Shown: in pieces, positions 36,233 to 47,900 of the stretch | How the letters are laid out: each line of letters starts with the position of its first letter | How positions within the stretch are numbered: position 1 is the first letter of the stretch | Assembly (NCBI RefSeq): GCF_028769735.1 | Contig: NC_088171.1 | Span: 79,129,216-79,193,215 of the forward strand | Length of the DNA: 64,000 bases | Reading direction: 5' to 3' | Origin: Zonotrichia leucophrys gambelii | Taxonomy: Eukaryota; Chordata; Aves; Passeriformes; Passerellidae | The notes under the pieces: generated by a model | The model's input: the letters and a program-made list of their open reading frames with translations, nothing else | What the model was told of the DNA's origin: nothing | The model's database searches: none | Translations under genes and position numbers: made by a program

Positions 36233-37710
36233 TAAAAGGAGCATAAGGGATAAAATAGCTTTTCTTTACACAAAGGAACTGAGCACACTCCACAGACTCC
36301 AAGCATTACCATGAAGATACTTCATGCAGCTGCTTTGGCTCCTGCAGGCCCTGTTCCCATTTCTGCTACGGGCTTGCATTTTATCCTGCAGGTTTAATAA
36401 AACAAAACTGCCTGTCCCTCTATATCTCTAGGATAAGGAAAGGAGAGGCTTTGTTTCTTAATAAATCCCACCCTCTTCAATATAACCATTAGCCTGTGGC
36501 ATTGTAAGCTTTTCATAAATATTTTGCAAGATCTAATACTTCTTCAAGTTAAGGCCCATTATTTTGAAATAATCAAAACACACTGATTCTTCTAGAAAAC
36601 AGAACTGAGCAAAATGTTCCATGTAGGAAGGTAAATCTCATTTACTTGTCCTGGACACACTTCTTCAAACACAGAGGTCAAAATTAAATATATCAATCTT
36701 AGGCAAGGAGATTAATACATAATCAGAAGATAAAACATATATGCAACACTGCTGAATTCATATAATGCATAAAAAAATTAATATTTTCTGAAAATGCAGT
36801 GTTTTGACCTGTATTCCATGCAGAGCTTTCTCAGATGAATTGCAAAGGAAATCTTGGCAGGTTATGTTGAAATCAGCCCTTAAAGGATTTACAAGTTGAC
36901 CAAAGCCATACACAGCCACTGGCTGTGACTGTTGGGTGTTACCCCTTAACGCTGCCCTTCTTACCTTGGAGAAAGCAATGTACTTTACTCACTTACACAG
37001 GAGATCTTCCATTCATCTGGCACAGTATTCCTGTGTGCTGATTCTTCCCCCTGTGTAGCAGTTCTTCCCCTTCAGGGAGCACCACTGGGTGCAGACAGCT
37101 CCGTTTCCCAAGTTAAGTCCAACCTGATGCTGCTTGCTCTGTCCATCCCTGGAGAGAGGTGCTCTGGCAACAAGGGAAGCCAAGTGGACTTCAAGCAGCC
37201 ATGCAGAGGCCCCAGTTTATATCCTCCCATCCCAAGTCAATGCAAGTTAAATAGCATGGAATATAAACTGTGGGACCTCGGGATTTCCCTCCTCTGTGAG
37301 TCACCCTTCCTAGCTAGAGACAGATAGGAGTAGGGAAAGGCAGTCATTGCTTTAGGCACTTGAGTATAACCCATCCATGGATGTCAGAGTAAACCCTTAG
37401 GCTAGCAGCGGAAAACCCAGCATAACATTTGCCTTCGTTATCAGGCAGTCCAATTTTTTTTGTCTGACAGCCCTCAAACATAATTTTTAGCCCCAGATAG
37501 TATAGCAATATATTTGATGGTTTTTATGGCTGACTGACGGTGAACTGAGCTGCAATGGGAAAGCAAAATGTTTACACAATAAACCCATAAACCATTTTGT
37601 GATCACTAATGAGCATTCTTAAGATTTTACTGCTGCTGATTAGAAACCTAATTCACTGGAACTGGTCATTCACTATACTATACAAAGGAAAAAAGAAAGT
37701 CACTGGTCCT

Positions 37711-37890
37711 TCACGTTCTGAAAAGGGGAATGTGATAGTAGTGGTCATCCTCAGTCAGGAGAGCAATCTCATTCCATTCCCTTCGGTATTCAGCTGGATA
37801 CTTCACTTGAAATTCCTCAGTATTAAACCTATGCAGTCTGTAAACTCGTATCTTTACTTCAAATAAGTATCCAAGAAGAGACAGTTCAAC
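37711..37890 (-). CDS. OTULINL: OTULINL last coding exon
   Basis: After TTTTTAG|GTTGAA, this exon gives 59 codons, VELSLLGYLFEVKIRVYRLH and on to HIPLFRT, then TGA at 37713-37711. TEDDHYYHIP aligns with [10 protein letters not shown] of OTULIN, so the catalytic His is Tyr and the Asn is His. No PDZ-type tail is present. The 3' UTR runs leftwards from 37710; I could not place its end. Confidence 0.95.
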   Translation of the reverse strand, partial: VELSLLGYLFEVKIRVYRLHRFNTEEFQVKYPAEYRREWNEIALLTEDDHYYHIPLFRT

Positions 37891-40800
37891 CTAAAAATGA
37901 AAGAAATCTGTAAGACATTTCTAGGCTTCAAAAACTAAGCTGAAGGTAATCCAAGTTAAGGCAAGTCATTTAGCTTCAAAACAGCAGACAAAGAAGACCA
38001 GTCACACAGCTGACTGGGGAGCAAGAAAGGAATAGCTGTTACCAAGACTGACACAACCTGAAAAAATGGGAAGCCTGCCACCTTGTGATCACTTGCTACA
38101 TATGGAAAACATTACAGCACAAGCAAAAAGTTTCTTGGTACTTCACATATATGAAACTAGAGAACTAGCATCTTCATTGATACTTCTTGCAATGGATTGC
38201 TTAATCAGGGGGAAAAAAAAAAGGTTTGGGAAAAGGTCATATCCTTGGGCATAGCCAGACAGAGCAGAACTTTGACCAGTTATAATCAAACTGCTCCTAA
38301 ATCTGACTGCATCACGTAACAATTGACTTGATAACTGAAATTGATTGTAAAAAATAATTTCAGCCACCTGAAAGTGAAACCATTTGCAGAGTGGCAGTGT
38401 GGAGCACTGAACTTCTCACTAATTATAAAACAGGAAACAAAAAGCTTAACTTATAAAGGTGATTAGTAGAGTTCTTACTACCTACTCTTAATAGGCATTA
38501 GATCTCAGGTGAACCAAAGGGTGGGAAGAAAAAAGTGATGCTACAGGATTTGGCATAGTGGAACAGATAGGAAAAGCAAAACAACTGGTCAAAACAGCAT
38601 CATCCAAAACTATTTTACATATCAAAGTTATTACTGTTCTAAAGTAGGTCTTATTGATAACCTGTAGCATTTATTTTCGGTCCACTCTTACTGCAGTTTT
38701 TTTTTTTTCCCCTGGAAGATAAATGGCTATCCTCAGTCCACTTCCCCACATCTCAAAGGAAAAAAAAAATGGGCCAGCTATCATGGATGATGTATAATAT
38801 AATCACCTGATCACTACAAAGATGGAGTAAGTTTTGTGATTTTTCATCTATATCCTTACCTGGTCTAAGCAAATAGAGTCCCCTATGGAGTTCAGATGAT
38901 TCATCATGAAACTCAGAGGGTCAGACGAAGAGTCACGATCAAAGAGAAGGTTAAAAAGGTTGTGTACAGGTTTGCCCCTGCTCTTTATCTGCTCATAGGC
39001 TTCGACAACTTCATAGAGCATGATGAATTTTATGGCCTCATAAAGTTTGTATTCCTTGCTTTCATCAGAAAATAGTGTATTACACATGCTTCCTCTTTCT
39101 TCATGATCTCTTGTAGCACTTATTTCAGCCCACTGGAAAGCACATAGAAAAAGAATATCAGCAAAATTATTAAGAATTCTATTTAACACAAAAGGTGGCA
39201 AAACAGGAACAGAAACCTGGTCTAAGTGTGAAGCAGCTATTAATCGACAGAGCCCAGGCACAACAGCATTTGCAGGCAGCAGCCCCCAGTCTGATCAAGG
39301 CCAAAGGTTTGAGGTACAACAAGGCCAAGTGTCGGGCCCTGCCTGGGTGACAACAACCCCCGGCTGTGCTGCAGGCTGGGGGCAGAGTGGCTGCAAAGTG
39401 GCTCAGAGGAAAAGAGGGGAAAAGGCAGAGTGCTGGTCCAGCAGCTGAACATGAGCCAGCAGTGCCCAGGTGGCCAAGAAGGCCAATGGCACCCTGGCCT
39501 GTACCAGCAATGGTGTGGCCAGCCGGAGCAGGGCAGGGATTGTCCCCCTGCACTCAGCACTGCTGAGGCCACACCTCAAATCCTGGGTTCACTTCTTGTC
39601 CCTCTCTATGAGAAGGACATTGAGGGGCTGGAGTGTGTCCAGAGAAGGGCAGTGGAGCTGGTGAAGGGTCTGGAGCACAAGTCTGATGAGAAGCAGCTGA
39701 GGGAGCTGGGGGTGTTTAGCCTGGAGAAAACAAGGCTGAAGGGGAAATCTTATCACACTCTACAACTACCAAAAAGGAGGGCGTAGCCAGGTGGGAGGGT
39801 GGTCTTTTCTCCCAGCTAACATGTCATAGAATAAAAGAAAAAGGCCTGAAGTTTTGCCAGGGGAGATTTTGATTGGATACCAGGAGAAAATTCTTCATCA
39901 AAAGTGTTATCAAGCATTGGAACAGGCAGTCCAGGGAAATGGTTGAGTCACTGTCCCTGGAGATATTTAAAATTATAAATGTAGCACTTGTGGACACGGT
40001 TTAGTGCTGGGTTAATGGTTCAACTTAACAATCCTAAAGGTCTTTTCCAAACTAAATGATTCTGTGATGATGGAGGTGGGAAAGGCAGCAAAGAACCCTG
40101 TTAGTAAAAACAGGCAGAAATCCATCTCACTGGCCAAACACCATCTTTACTAAAAAAAAAAAAAAGAAGCTAGGAGCTATACGCCCCAGTAATAGCATAA
40201 GGCATCACAGAGTTGCTTTGAAACAATTTGTTAATTGTAATGATTTATTCATTCTTTTAACTTGAAACTTTTTTCTTAAAAATGCAGATTAAACGCTTCA
40301 TGCACTACCATCAGCTAAAAGAACTTCAACAAGCTAAAAATGAAAGCCAAATAACCCAACACTGGGAAATGCAAAGAACTACTCAAGAACAAAATGATAA
40401 CTGCACCTTACAACTACCAGGCCCACCTCAAGAAGATGCAGCTGTCACTTTGGCACAGCAAGGGTGCAGGCAAGGGACCAAATAATCTGTTTTAATCCCC
40501 TCTTTTTCTTTCTCATGCTTTGTTTCTAGAGCTTAAATTCGTCTGTTTGGGGTTCTGTTTTGTTTTTTTTTTTTTAATTAACAACTACTATCACTGCAGA
40601 TGCACAGAAACCCCAGAGGAGCTCAAGAAAGGTGCAAGGTCTTGACAGGTCAACTCTTTATCTCTCTTTCAGAAGGCTTTGGGGCTACTAAATCTCCTCA
40701 TGTTTTAAATATTAATTATATTAAATAAGAATATTATAATATAATTATTATATTAAATATGAATTATAGTCCTGGGTTGGGTATGATGGCAATCTGGCAA

Positions 40801-43800
40801 TGCTGAGCAGAGGGGGCAGTGAGGCTGACAGGTATTTGTAATCAAGTGCAAGCTTACAGAGAGAAATTATAGCAAAAATGGATAATTAAAACATTTAATG
40901 GGGATAGAAGCAAAGAAAATACAATTGTTTTAGGAGAAAATGCATTGTTTGTTTACTCCTTTCCAGCTGGGAGGGAATCTAGAAGCATCACATACACCAT
41001 GTTTACTTTTAATCAAAATGATGAGATACTTCAGGAGGCGCTTGATGGCAAGGACTAGCTGTGGGGACGGTGGCCTCCCTAACTTGCAGGGAACCCCTGA
41101 GTACTTGGCCTAGTGGATCACCAAAACCTGGATTCCCCTGCAGGAGAGGCAATGGCCCTCCCAGCAACTCAGCAGTGTGAACCTGGGAGGGAGGCTGGCT
41201 GCCCCACAAATATGCAACCAGGAGAAGTTCCTTAACTCTGTCTGAACCCAATTCTCAAGGCTTTTATTCCTCCCAACCATTTCCCAGATACTCACGTTTG
41301 TCTTTAAGGCCTCCATACACTTGCGCAGCTTCCCAAAGGCATTGGGACCAGTGTATCTTTCTGGCCCAAAACTGTACTGCTGAATCCAGTTACAGCCTTG
41401 AGAATACAAAAGCTTTTCAGGGAGCTGGGGAAAAAAATAAAAGGCAAGCTAATCATAACCATAGCAAGAAGCAGAGTATAAGGTTATATAAACTTGTCTA
41501 CATACAATTTATGATGTGGTTCTATCAGCTGTTTGTACAGTTCAAACAACAAAGTAAATGGACCTCACAATTCAAATGCTACAAAGGAGGAGCCACTTAA
41601 CTGCCAAGTCCTTAAGAAACTTTTAAAACAGGGCCAGCTAAAAAGAATAAGATGAAAATATGCCTTCAGCAAAATATATAACCCCCACTCTGGAAAAGCT
41701 GGATACTTCCAAATTCAGTGAGGTATTGAGGATTACAGACACCTTCCAGTCCACACATACATCTCTACAGGCAAAAGCTATAGATCCCACCTCCCTGTCA
41801 CTGTCTCCTGAAAAAGCTCCTGGAGTTCAGGGCACAATCTCTGCTGCTCCAGCAACACAGCAGCTCCTAAGTGAGCCACTGAACATTGCATGGATGTGGA
41901 TGGGGAGGATGCAAATAACCTCTTGTGTTAAGGGAGTGACATCTAGCAGGGTAGCAGGAACATTCAAACATTCATCCACTTTTACCTTTTTTTTTTTTTA
42001 CATTATTTAGACTCATGATCACATTGGTATATTTAGATTATGGACAGATTTTCAATTAAATGCAGTTCAAATGGGTTTGAAAAACTTATCCTTGAATTCT
42101 GACAATGATTCTCCATTTTGACAGCCAGCACACCACTTTTCACATTGAACACAGCCTTCTTCTGCTGTGCATGGATAGCTAAAATGTGTTCATTTAGGAA
42201 ATGAATTTTACCTTCAATATATCTCTTTCCTTCATCCACGAAGGAAAAGGAATGCCTTGGCTGAATATCTGAAAAAGCACCGCTCTTATTACACTGTAGT
42301 TGTCCCTCCTGACTTGTCTCAGGTATTTGATATGACAGCTCCTAAACAATTCTTCATATGCCTAGAAACAGACCAAGAAAAATTAGGAATAAAAAATATT
42401 AAACCTTGGAAAAAACCCCATGTTGTTTGAAGTCCAATTCCAAACTACTCCCTCCCATAAGAGGGAGCTAGGGGAACAAGGGAGTATATTTTTAAGATTT
42501 ATACATGCAGAAATGATAAACACTGTGTTTTTGTAAACACCTTAGACTGGCGTTGCCCATTAAGAGTGATTCTGCATTCCTTCCAAACCCAGCAACTCGT
42601 TCAAGTCTCTGCACTGCTGCTGCTGTAAACATTCACATGGTCAACCAAATTAGAGCAGATCAACATAGATTTAACCTCAACCATTCCAACAATTTGCACT
42701 GACATGTGAGATGCAGCAGCAAAAGGGCAGGAATGAGTATATGGAGAAAACTACTTCTGGCAAAAAACCATCTCCTTACATTGTCCTGAATCCATGGTGC
42801 AACACTGACCTGAGGCAGAGCAGATCTGGCAGCTCTGTGCTGAAGTGAACGGCCCTCGGTCTATTTGTGCACTCTGCATTACCACTGGCTGCCATCTGAG
42901 CCCTTGTTGAGACAATTCTGAGCTATAAACTGGCAGAGAATTAGGGAGAGGACTCTACAAGTCCCACAGGCTCCATCACTTCCAGTTTGCTTCCTGAAGG
43001 GGGCAGCAGGATGGTCTCAATTCCTCATCCTCGGTTTATCTTTGTTACTCCCTCACCCCATCCACCACCCCTTCTCAGCTGCACTCTGTCCCCTCACCCT
43101 TACTGTATCAGCTGAGATAGTAAGCCTATTAAACTCTTTCTGCTGAGGGAGTTTCCTGCCGCTTCAGCAAGCTTGAGGGCCTCAGAGAAGCCTCTTTCTA
43201 GATGACCTGCTTTATCAGCTCACCATCTGGGTGTACCACATCCAAAAGAGGACTGGAGCCAGCACAAAAGAGGGAGAAGGACTGTTTAGCTAAGACAAGG
43301 AGAGAAAAAGGGAGGGACAAGACAAACATGGGATTGTTCCTTTTGGGAACAAGCAAGCATGATATGCTGGATCTCACAAGACCTCATCCTAAAACGTGCT
43401 CCTTATCATGGCAACTTCTACATGATGCAATCAGACATCCACTGACTGCTCCATGTACAGGAGTCTCCTTTTCAGATCTGGCCATCCACAAGGCTCATAG
43501 ATTTTTTGAAAGGCTTTTTGCCCAGTATGGGATTGCGAATTTATTAGAAGTTTTGCTATCTTTTGTTACTTGCTCCTCCAAATAGATTTTCCCTTGTGTG
43601 TTCTGTGAACTCTTGATACTGCTGCATTCCTGCATTTAATGTGGCAAATCTTTTTTCTGTGTTCATCACCTGAACCCAATCCCAGCTTTTTGAAAACTAT
43701 CTTCTTTTTTCTACAATGCCTTTATGCTACTGTTTATCCTTAACAGCTTCTTTTCACCCTTTAATTCCTTCTTGATATGCATTTGCTTTGGGATTCTGCT

Positions 43801-44961
43801 AGCATGACCTAAAGCCAACACATGTCAAATACCAGTGCAGTTGAAGTGCCTGTCTTGCCAGCAGTGCCCTGGGCAGGGGAAGAGAAGGCACTGCCACAGA
43901 AGCACCTGGGCTGGGTGCAGAGCTGGAGCAGAGGGACTGTGCCCAAAGGCATGGGATGGCCACCATCCAGCAGCCCGGCTGGCACAGGTTAGATGTCAGC
44001 TCCTGCCCTGCCTGCCACCAGCTGCAGCTGATGATGCTGGAGAGGGCAAGGCTGCCAAGCATGGACCCTCAGAGCCTGGAAGAGAAATGGATGTGGTGCT
44101 CCTTCCTCCCTGGAGTAAGAGTTTTTACCTTAAATCAAAGGCTGGCCAGGTAACAGCACCTAAGCCAAACCAGATTATTTGGGTTTGGGCTTTAGCACTG
44201 GGGATGATTTTTCCTGTTAAGGTTGCTAGTGCTAGAAGAGGGAATTTAGAATATATACACGACTAAAACCTGATCTACATTTTGACCTGCACTGCTGCAT
44301 TCTTTATTTAGACCTATGTTTGTGCTGTCCCTTTTGCTTTTCATTTGACTAGCCAGTGCAGCAGGCCTTGATAGCTGCTGCAGCTGTTTGTGCTGAGAGT
44401 GCTACTCCTTTTCCAGGTGCTGGTTCTCCCCTGTCCTCATGCAGAGATTAACATTTAACTCTTACCTCCCTCATCTGTTTGGCCTGCTTTGTTTCTCCTT
44501 TCCATTCTCTTGCACTATAACCAAGTAGATCAACTTCTGGCAGCACACTGAGATTCCCTAAATTGAGATTGATTCACAGATTAGTTATGTTCTGCTGTTG
44601 TGCATCTGAAGGGAAGCTGTGAGGGTCATTAAGGAATGTGGAGTGACAACAAAAAGCTTACTTATGAGTTGCCTCTGAAGGTAGTTGCTCCACCTGAAAC
44701 ACAAATGATGGAACAGGTGTCAAAGAGGAGGCGTTGAATGTCAGTATTTACTGAAACAAACAACAGTGTGGAAGAATAAAGTCTACATAATAAAAACCTA
44801 CCGTTTCAGCAGCTGTGCTAAAAAGCTGTAGAGCCTTCTGCAATACCAAAAAACAGCAGTGAGGAAGGACATGCTTAACATTAGCTGCACTTTCACTTTT
44901 TGCCACATGAGACACAGGGATTCCTTGCTGGCTGCTTTCCAGGACCACACCTCATGCCTTC
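37711..44961 (-). CDS. OTULINL: OTULINL (FAM105A), OTU-fold pseudo-deubiquitinase (7 coding exons found)
   Basis: This is the paralogue of OTULIN, known in mammals as an ER-membrane-associated protein with an inactive OTU fold. Seven exons join in phase to 337 codons plus stop; the human protein is 356 residues, and the difference fits a missing first exon of about 22 codons. Seen in order: an N-terminal membrane segment, REWKGET, RRDNYS in place of OTULIN's RGDNYC, NWIQQYSFGPERYTGPNAF, RGSMCNTLFSD, SDPLSFMMNHLNSIGD and TEDDHYYHIPLFRT. The three catalytic positions are Ser, Tyr and His instead of Cys, His and Asn. There is no PUB-interacting motif and no PDZ ligand. Exon phases in the shared part are identical to OTULIN. 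Identification is firm; the 5' coding end is unresolved. Confidence 0.95.
38860..39132 (-). CDS. OTULINL: OTULINL coding exon (SDPLSFMMNHLNS)
   Basis: Between CTTTCCAG|TGGGCT and GACCAG|GTAAGG, this exon gives 91 codons, WAEISATRDHEERGSMCNTL and on to SICLDQ, phase 0. It aligns with OTULIN exon 8. The GGLEQ pattern of OTULIN is CLDQ here, so the linear-chain-reading glutamate region is altered. Confidence 0.95.
39240..40075 (+). mobile_element. CR1 LINE, 3' end, in OTULINL intron
   Basis: The block reads as the C-terminal part of the CR1 reverse-transcriptase ORF and the CR1 3' UTR, ending near 40065 with the usual 'gattctgtgat' motif. The frame is broken by stops and indels. It begins about 100 nt from the 39132 exon boundary and is antisense to OTULINL. 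Confidence 0.85.
41296..41424 (-). CDS. OTULINL: OTULINL coding exon (NWIQQYSFGPE)
   Basis: Between TCCCCAG|CTCCCTG and ACAAAC|GTGAGT, this exon gives 43 codons, LPEKLLYSQGCNWIQQYSFG and on to MEALKTN, phase 0 at both ends. It is highly similar to human OTULINL and aligns with OTULIN exon 7. Confidence 0.95.
42212..42361 (-). CDS. OTULINL: OTULINL coding exon (pseudo-catalytic serine)
   Basis: Between TTTCTAG|GCATATG and TTGAAG|GTAAAA, this exon gives 50 codons, AYEELFRSCHIKYLRQVRRD, then NYSVIRAVLFQIFSQ. The codon at the nucleophile position is AGT (Ser) where OTULIN has TGT (Cys); the human protein has Asp there as I remember it. The upstream RGD is RRD. Both changes fit loss of protease activity. 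Confidence 0.95.
44466..44557 (-). CDS. OTULINL: OTULINL coding exon (REWKGET)
   Basis: Between CAATTTAG|GGAATC and AGGGAG|GTAAGA, this exon encodes 30 codons, NLSVLPEVDLLGYSAREWKG and on to KQMRE. It matches OTULIN exon 5 (18221-18315) in pattern and in entry phase 1 and exit phase 0. The ubiquitin-contacting Trp position is kept. Confidence 0.92.
44662..44693 (-). CDS. OTULINL: OTULINL 32-nt micro-exon
   Basis: A 32-nt exon lies between TGTTTCAG|GTGG and CATAA|GTAAGC, encoding WSNYLQRQLI plus split Arg codons on each side. It corresponds to the human stretch around WIGYLQRKFKRNLSV. The flanking introns are only 104 and 108 nt, which is short compared with the rest of the gene. It takes the place of OTULIN exon 4, but the PUB-interacting motif is absent. 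Confidence 0.85.
44802..44961 (-). CDS. OTULINL: OTULINL coding exon with membrane segment
   Basis: Between CTATTTTAG|GAAGGC and GAAACG|GTAGGT, this exon encodes RHEVWSWKAASKESL and then VQLMLSMSFLTAVFWYC followed by RRLYSFLAQLLK. The hydrophobic run of about 16-18 residues followed by Arg-Arg is a membrane helix and matches the human N-terminal segment. Entry is phase 1 (x|GA), exit phase 2. The first in-frame Met is at 44908-44906 (LCLMWQK); if translation starts there the protein has 320 residues. The exon expected upstream of it, with about 22 codons, was not found. Confidence 0.85.
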
Positions 44962-47900
44962 CTAAAATAGGGATCAAAAGACAGAGAAGAAAAATCTTAT
45001 CACTATTTTGAAGTACTTGTTTCTGTTTGTTTTCTTGCAAAAATAAGGATCATCCAAACATGATATCATTTCAAATGAAATACAAAATATGACATGCAAA
45101 AGATTAATATATTTTACTTAAGTTTCTAGGGCCTTGGGGGCATATAGTTCACATTTCCACAGCATCCTGCACACAGTGAAGGCTACATATGTAGTTACAA
45201 TGGAGTCCCAGGAAGACTGGTATCAAACACACTACTCAATAACAAAAAACCAAAAATAACAAAAAACTGTTATTCTTTTTTACTTCAGGATGTGCTGATT
45301 TAGATACGTGTACTGTCATTATTTTGTCTCTAAGTCATGGCTTTAAAGACGCGACTTTAAAGGTTCGTAGGACTTACTTGTAGTCAACAAATGGGCCATA
45401 TAAGGCAATATTAGCTGACTAAGCATCATATCACTGCCTGGGGAATTAAAGGAATGTTCCTGCCTCAATTTGGGTAAATTTAGGGTCAATTTAAAATTCC
45501 AGAGAAAGATCCTCCCCAGGGATTTGGTAGGAAGCTCAGGAGATCATCACAGAGAGGGTACACGCTTACTTCACAGACATAAACAAGGACAAGATTCTGT
45601 CGCTCTCCTGGCATTACAGACAAGGTTAGGGAAGGTTGTCTATTGCTGATAAGAAGACCTACAAGTGAAAGAGGGCCTGGAGACTGAACAGTTGACAAAA
45701 GCAGCATCTGCTCCCTAAGTGAGAAATTTGTCCTCTGGAAGAAATTTGAATATAGGAAATTCTCAGAGCTCATGATGAACAGCTGCTCTGTTATTAACTT
45801 ATTTATTGATTTAGTACAAAACCTTAAAAGAACTCAACTTTTTATAGAGGCATCCACAGAGAAGGCTGCAAAGATCCTTCCCTAGGGAGTCTGCAGAGGG
45901 GATTACTCATTCCACATAGTTTTATGTCAGCTGAACTTCTGCCCCTCCTGGCTTTAGCAGGAAATTTAAGAGGGGCTTAAGTTTTCCAAGTAAATTAAGC
46001 CCATGCACTGTGGACAACAATCCCGTCAAAGAGTTACGTATCAATTCTAACCTTAGCAACAAGATAAACAGTGATGCACTCATTTTTACGAGCACTGTTG
46101 CATATATACACAGAGCAGTGCTGATACTTGGCCTTTCCCAATATTCTGTTGTTTGAAGAAGTTTTATTACAAGATTTTGTATGCAAGTCATCTGGTGGTG
46201 AGACCCAGACCTTGACTCTCCTGTGAACTAAAGGCAGCTTAAGAGCTGTAAATGAAAAGGAGTCCATAAATTTTAAGTAATCAGAGGTGGGGTTGGTGTG
46301 CTCGTTCTGAAGCTCCAGAAAACTCCAGTTTATTACTGATGCCAAGTAAGAGACAACAAAACATCAGCTATAAGATTTGGAAATGGAAAACTTCATAGAA
46401 AAACCAGGAACTCCCACTTACAGCTCACACGCACATATAAACACACTCCCACTTCCTCCTGGGGGCCACTGGTAGGCACATTCTCAATAAGCACACAAAC
46501 TTCTACCTAGAGAAATGACAATCCCAGCAGAATCAAGCAACTGCAATTTTTTTTTGCTCTCTTTAAGATAAATGCATCAGCACTGGGAAAAAAACTCCAT
46601 GGACTCTGAATAACTGAATCTTCTGTCCACTAGAATGGAACCTGATGGCTCACAGATGTTCAGCCCATGGATCAGTATCAGCCCAGGGTATTCTGGATTT
46701 ACACTGCTATACGCAAACCAAATGATGACTGAAATTAACACCAGTTTAAATACACAATATCAAAGGGAAGTTGCAGCAGACTTTAATTTCATTACGTAAA
46801 AGGACTGTATGGTCCACTCCCACATTTGATTTTGAACAAACTGGCTCTATAAAAAAATTCAAGAGCTGGTCCATCTGTTAAAATTACATACTTTGCATTA
46901 TGGAGACCCAAGAAATACACGTGAATGCAAAATTTCTTCCCTTATCCCTTTTAACAGGCAGAAGGATGACAGCTCCGCATCAGTTTTTAAACTGAATCAA
47001 GCAATCTTTTGGAAAAGTTTTTCATGGTAATAAGCCTGAAAAAAACTCAGGCTACTGGAGTTCAACCATCTCTCTTTCAATGCCTATGGCTAACAGGGGC
47101 TTGAGCAACTGCTCTTCAAGGAGCGCTGGGAAGCACAGGGTTACTGGTTTCCATCAGAAACACAAATCAGTGTTAGAGAACACGAGATAACCAAATAATG
47201 CTCACCCATTTTTATTCAACATGGGTATTTCCCTAGAAGAAAGCCTAATGGACAATGGAAAAACCTGCAAACAAGTGATTTTGAGTGTTTTTGCTACACT
47301 TGTATTGCAGCATACCCTGGACTTCAGGAACTTTCCCTCCTGTCATGGGAAAGCTGCTGTTCGAACAGCACTCTGTGATTCAGTTAATACTTTCAGTGCT
47401 TATGTCACATTTAGAAATTAATTACATTTTTTATTCAAGTAAATGACATTTAGAAGTAGCAGTTGAATCACAAAGTGCTGCTGGTAAAAATACATTATGA
47501 GCATAAATTAAAGAAGGCAGCAGCTGAAAATAGATCTTGCCACCCCCCTCCCTGCACCTTTCAGAAGTCTTCAGAAACCAACGAGCAATTAAATTAATAA
47601 CACATTAGTGGGGGGAGTACAATAAACCCACAGATTTTTACATGAAATCCATTCCCTGGGATAAGGGCACAATTCATCCTGCTCCTCAGGAGGCAGTGAC
47701 TGCTCAAGAGCAGTTGGTGCTGTGACCAGCTGCTGGGCTTCCATCTTCTTGAAGACTGACTGTGAGCACCAGCATGACAGGGAGGCCTGACTCCTCTGCC
47801 ATGCAGAAATTTGGAAGAACAGAGGCTGAACAGTGCTGGAGTTGATCAGGAGCTGACAGCAATGTTTATCTTACAGAGCAAGTAGTTCACCATGTTTTCT

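Larger units (their letters stand above)
24340..37710. other. intergenic region OTULINL-OTULIN, no supported gene
   Basis: About 13 kb without a recognised gene. It holds a hairpin at 24563-24593, a poly(A) run near 26491-26507, a poly(T) run near 28551-28570, a short repeat and inverted-repeat cluster at 28930-29005, TA/CA dinucleotide tracts at 35250-35275 and 36204-36232, a possible CR1 scrap at 33572, and the open frame at 35307-35696 discussed under findings. The part left of 37710 should include the OTULINL 3' UTR. Confidence 0.5.
37891..44801 (-). other. OTULINL introns between coding exons: content
   Basis: Introns are 44694-44801, 44558-44661, 42362-44465, 41425-42211, 39133-41295 and 37891-38859, all GT-AG. 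The one at 39133-41295 contains a CR1 copy in antisense orientation and an AT-rich palindromic patch near 40705-40770. The others hold only A/T-rich single-copy sequence and homopolymer runs such as 41989-42000. Confidence 0.7.

Noticed and set aside
39179..39786. Several overlapping frames of 60-124 codons on both strands
   Set aside because: They lie in a CR1 copy and are shadows of its broken ORF.
45486..45773. Minus-strand 95-codon frame with a GAA|GTAAGC donor as OTULINL exon 1
   Set aside because: The donor is in phase 0 whereas the next exon needs phase 1, and the sequence does not resemble the human N-terminus.
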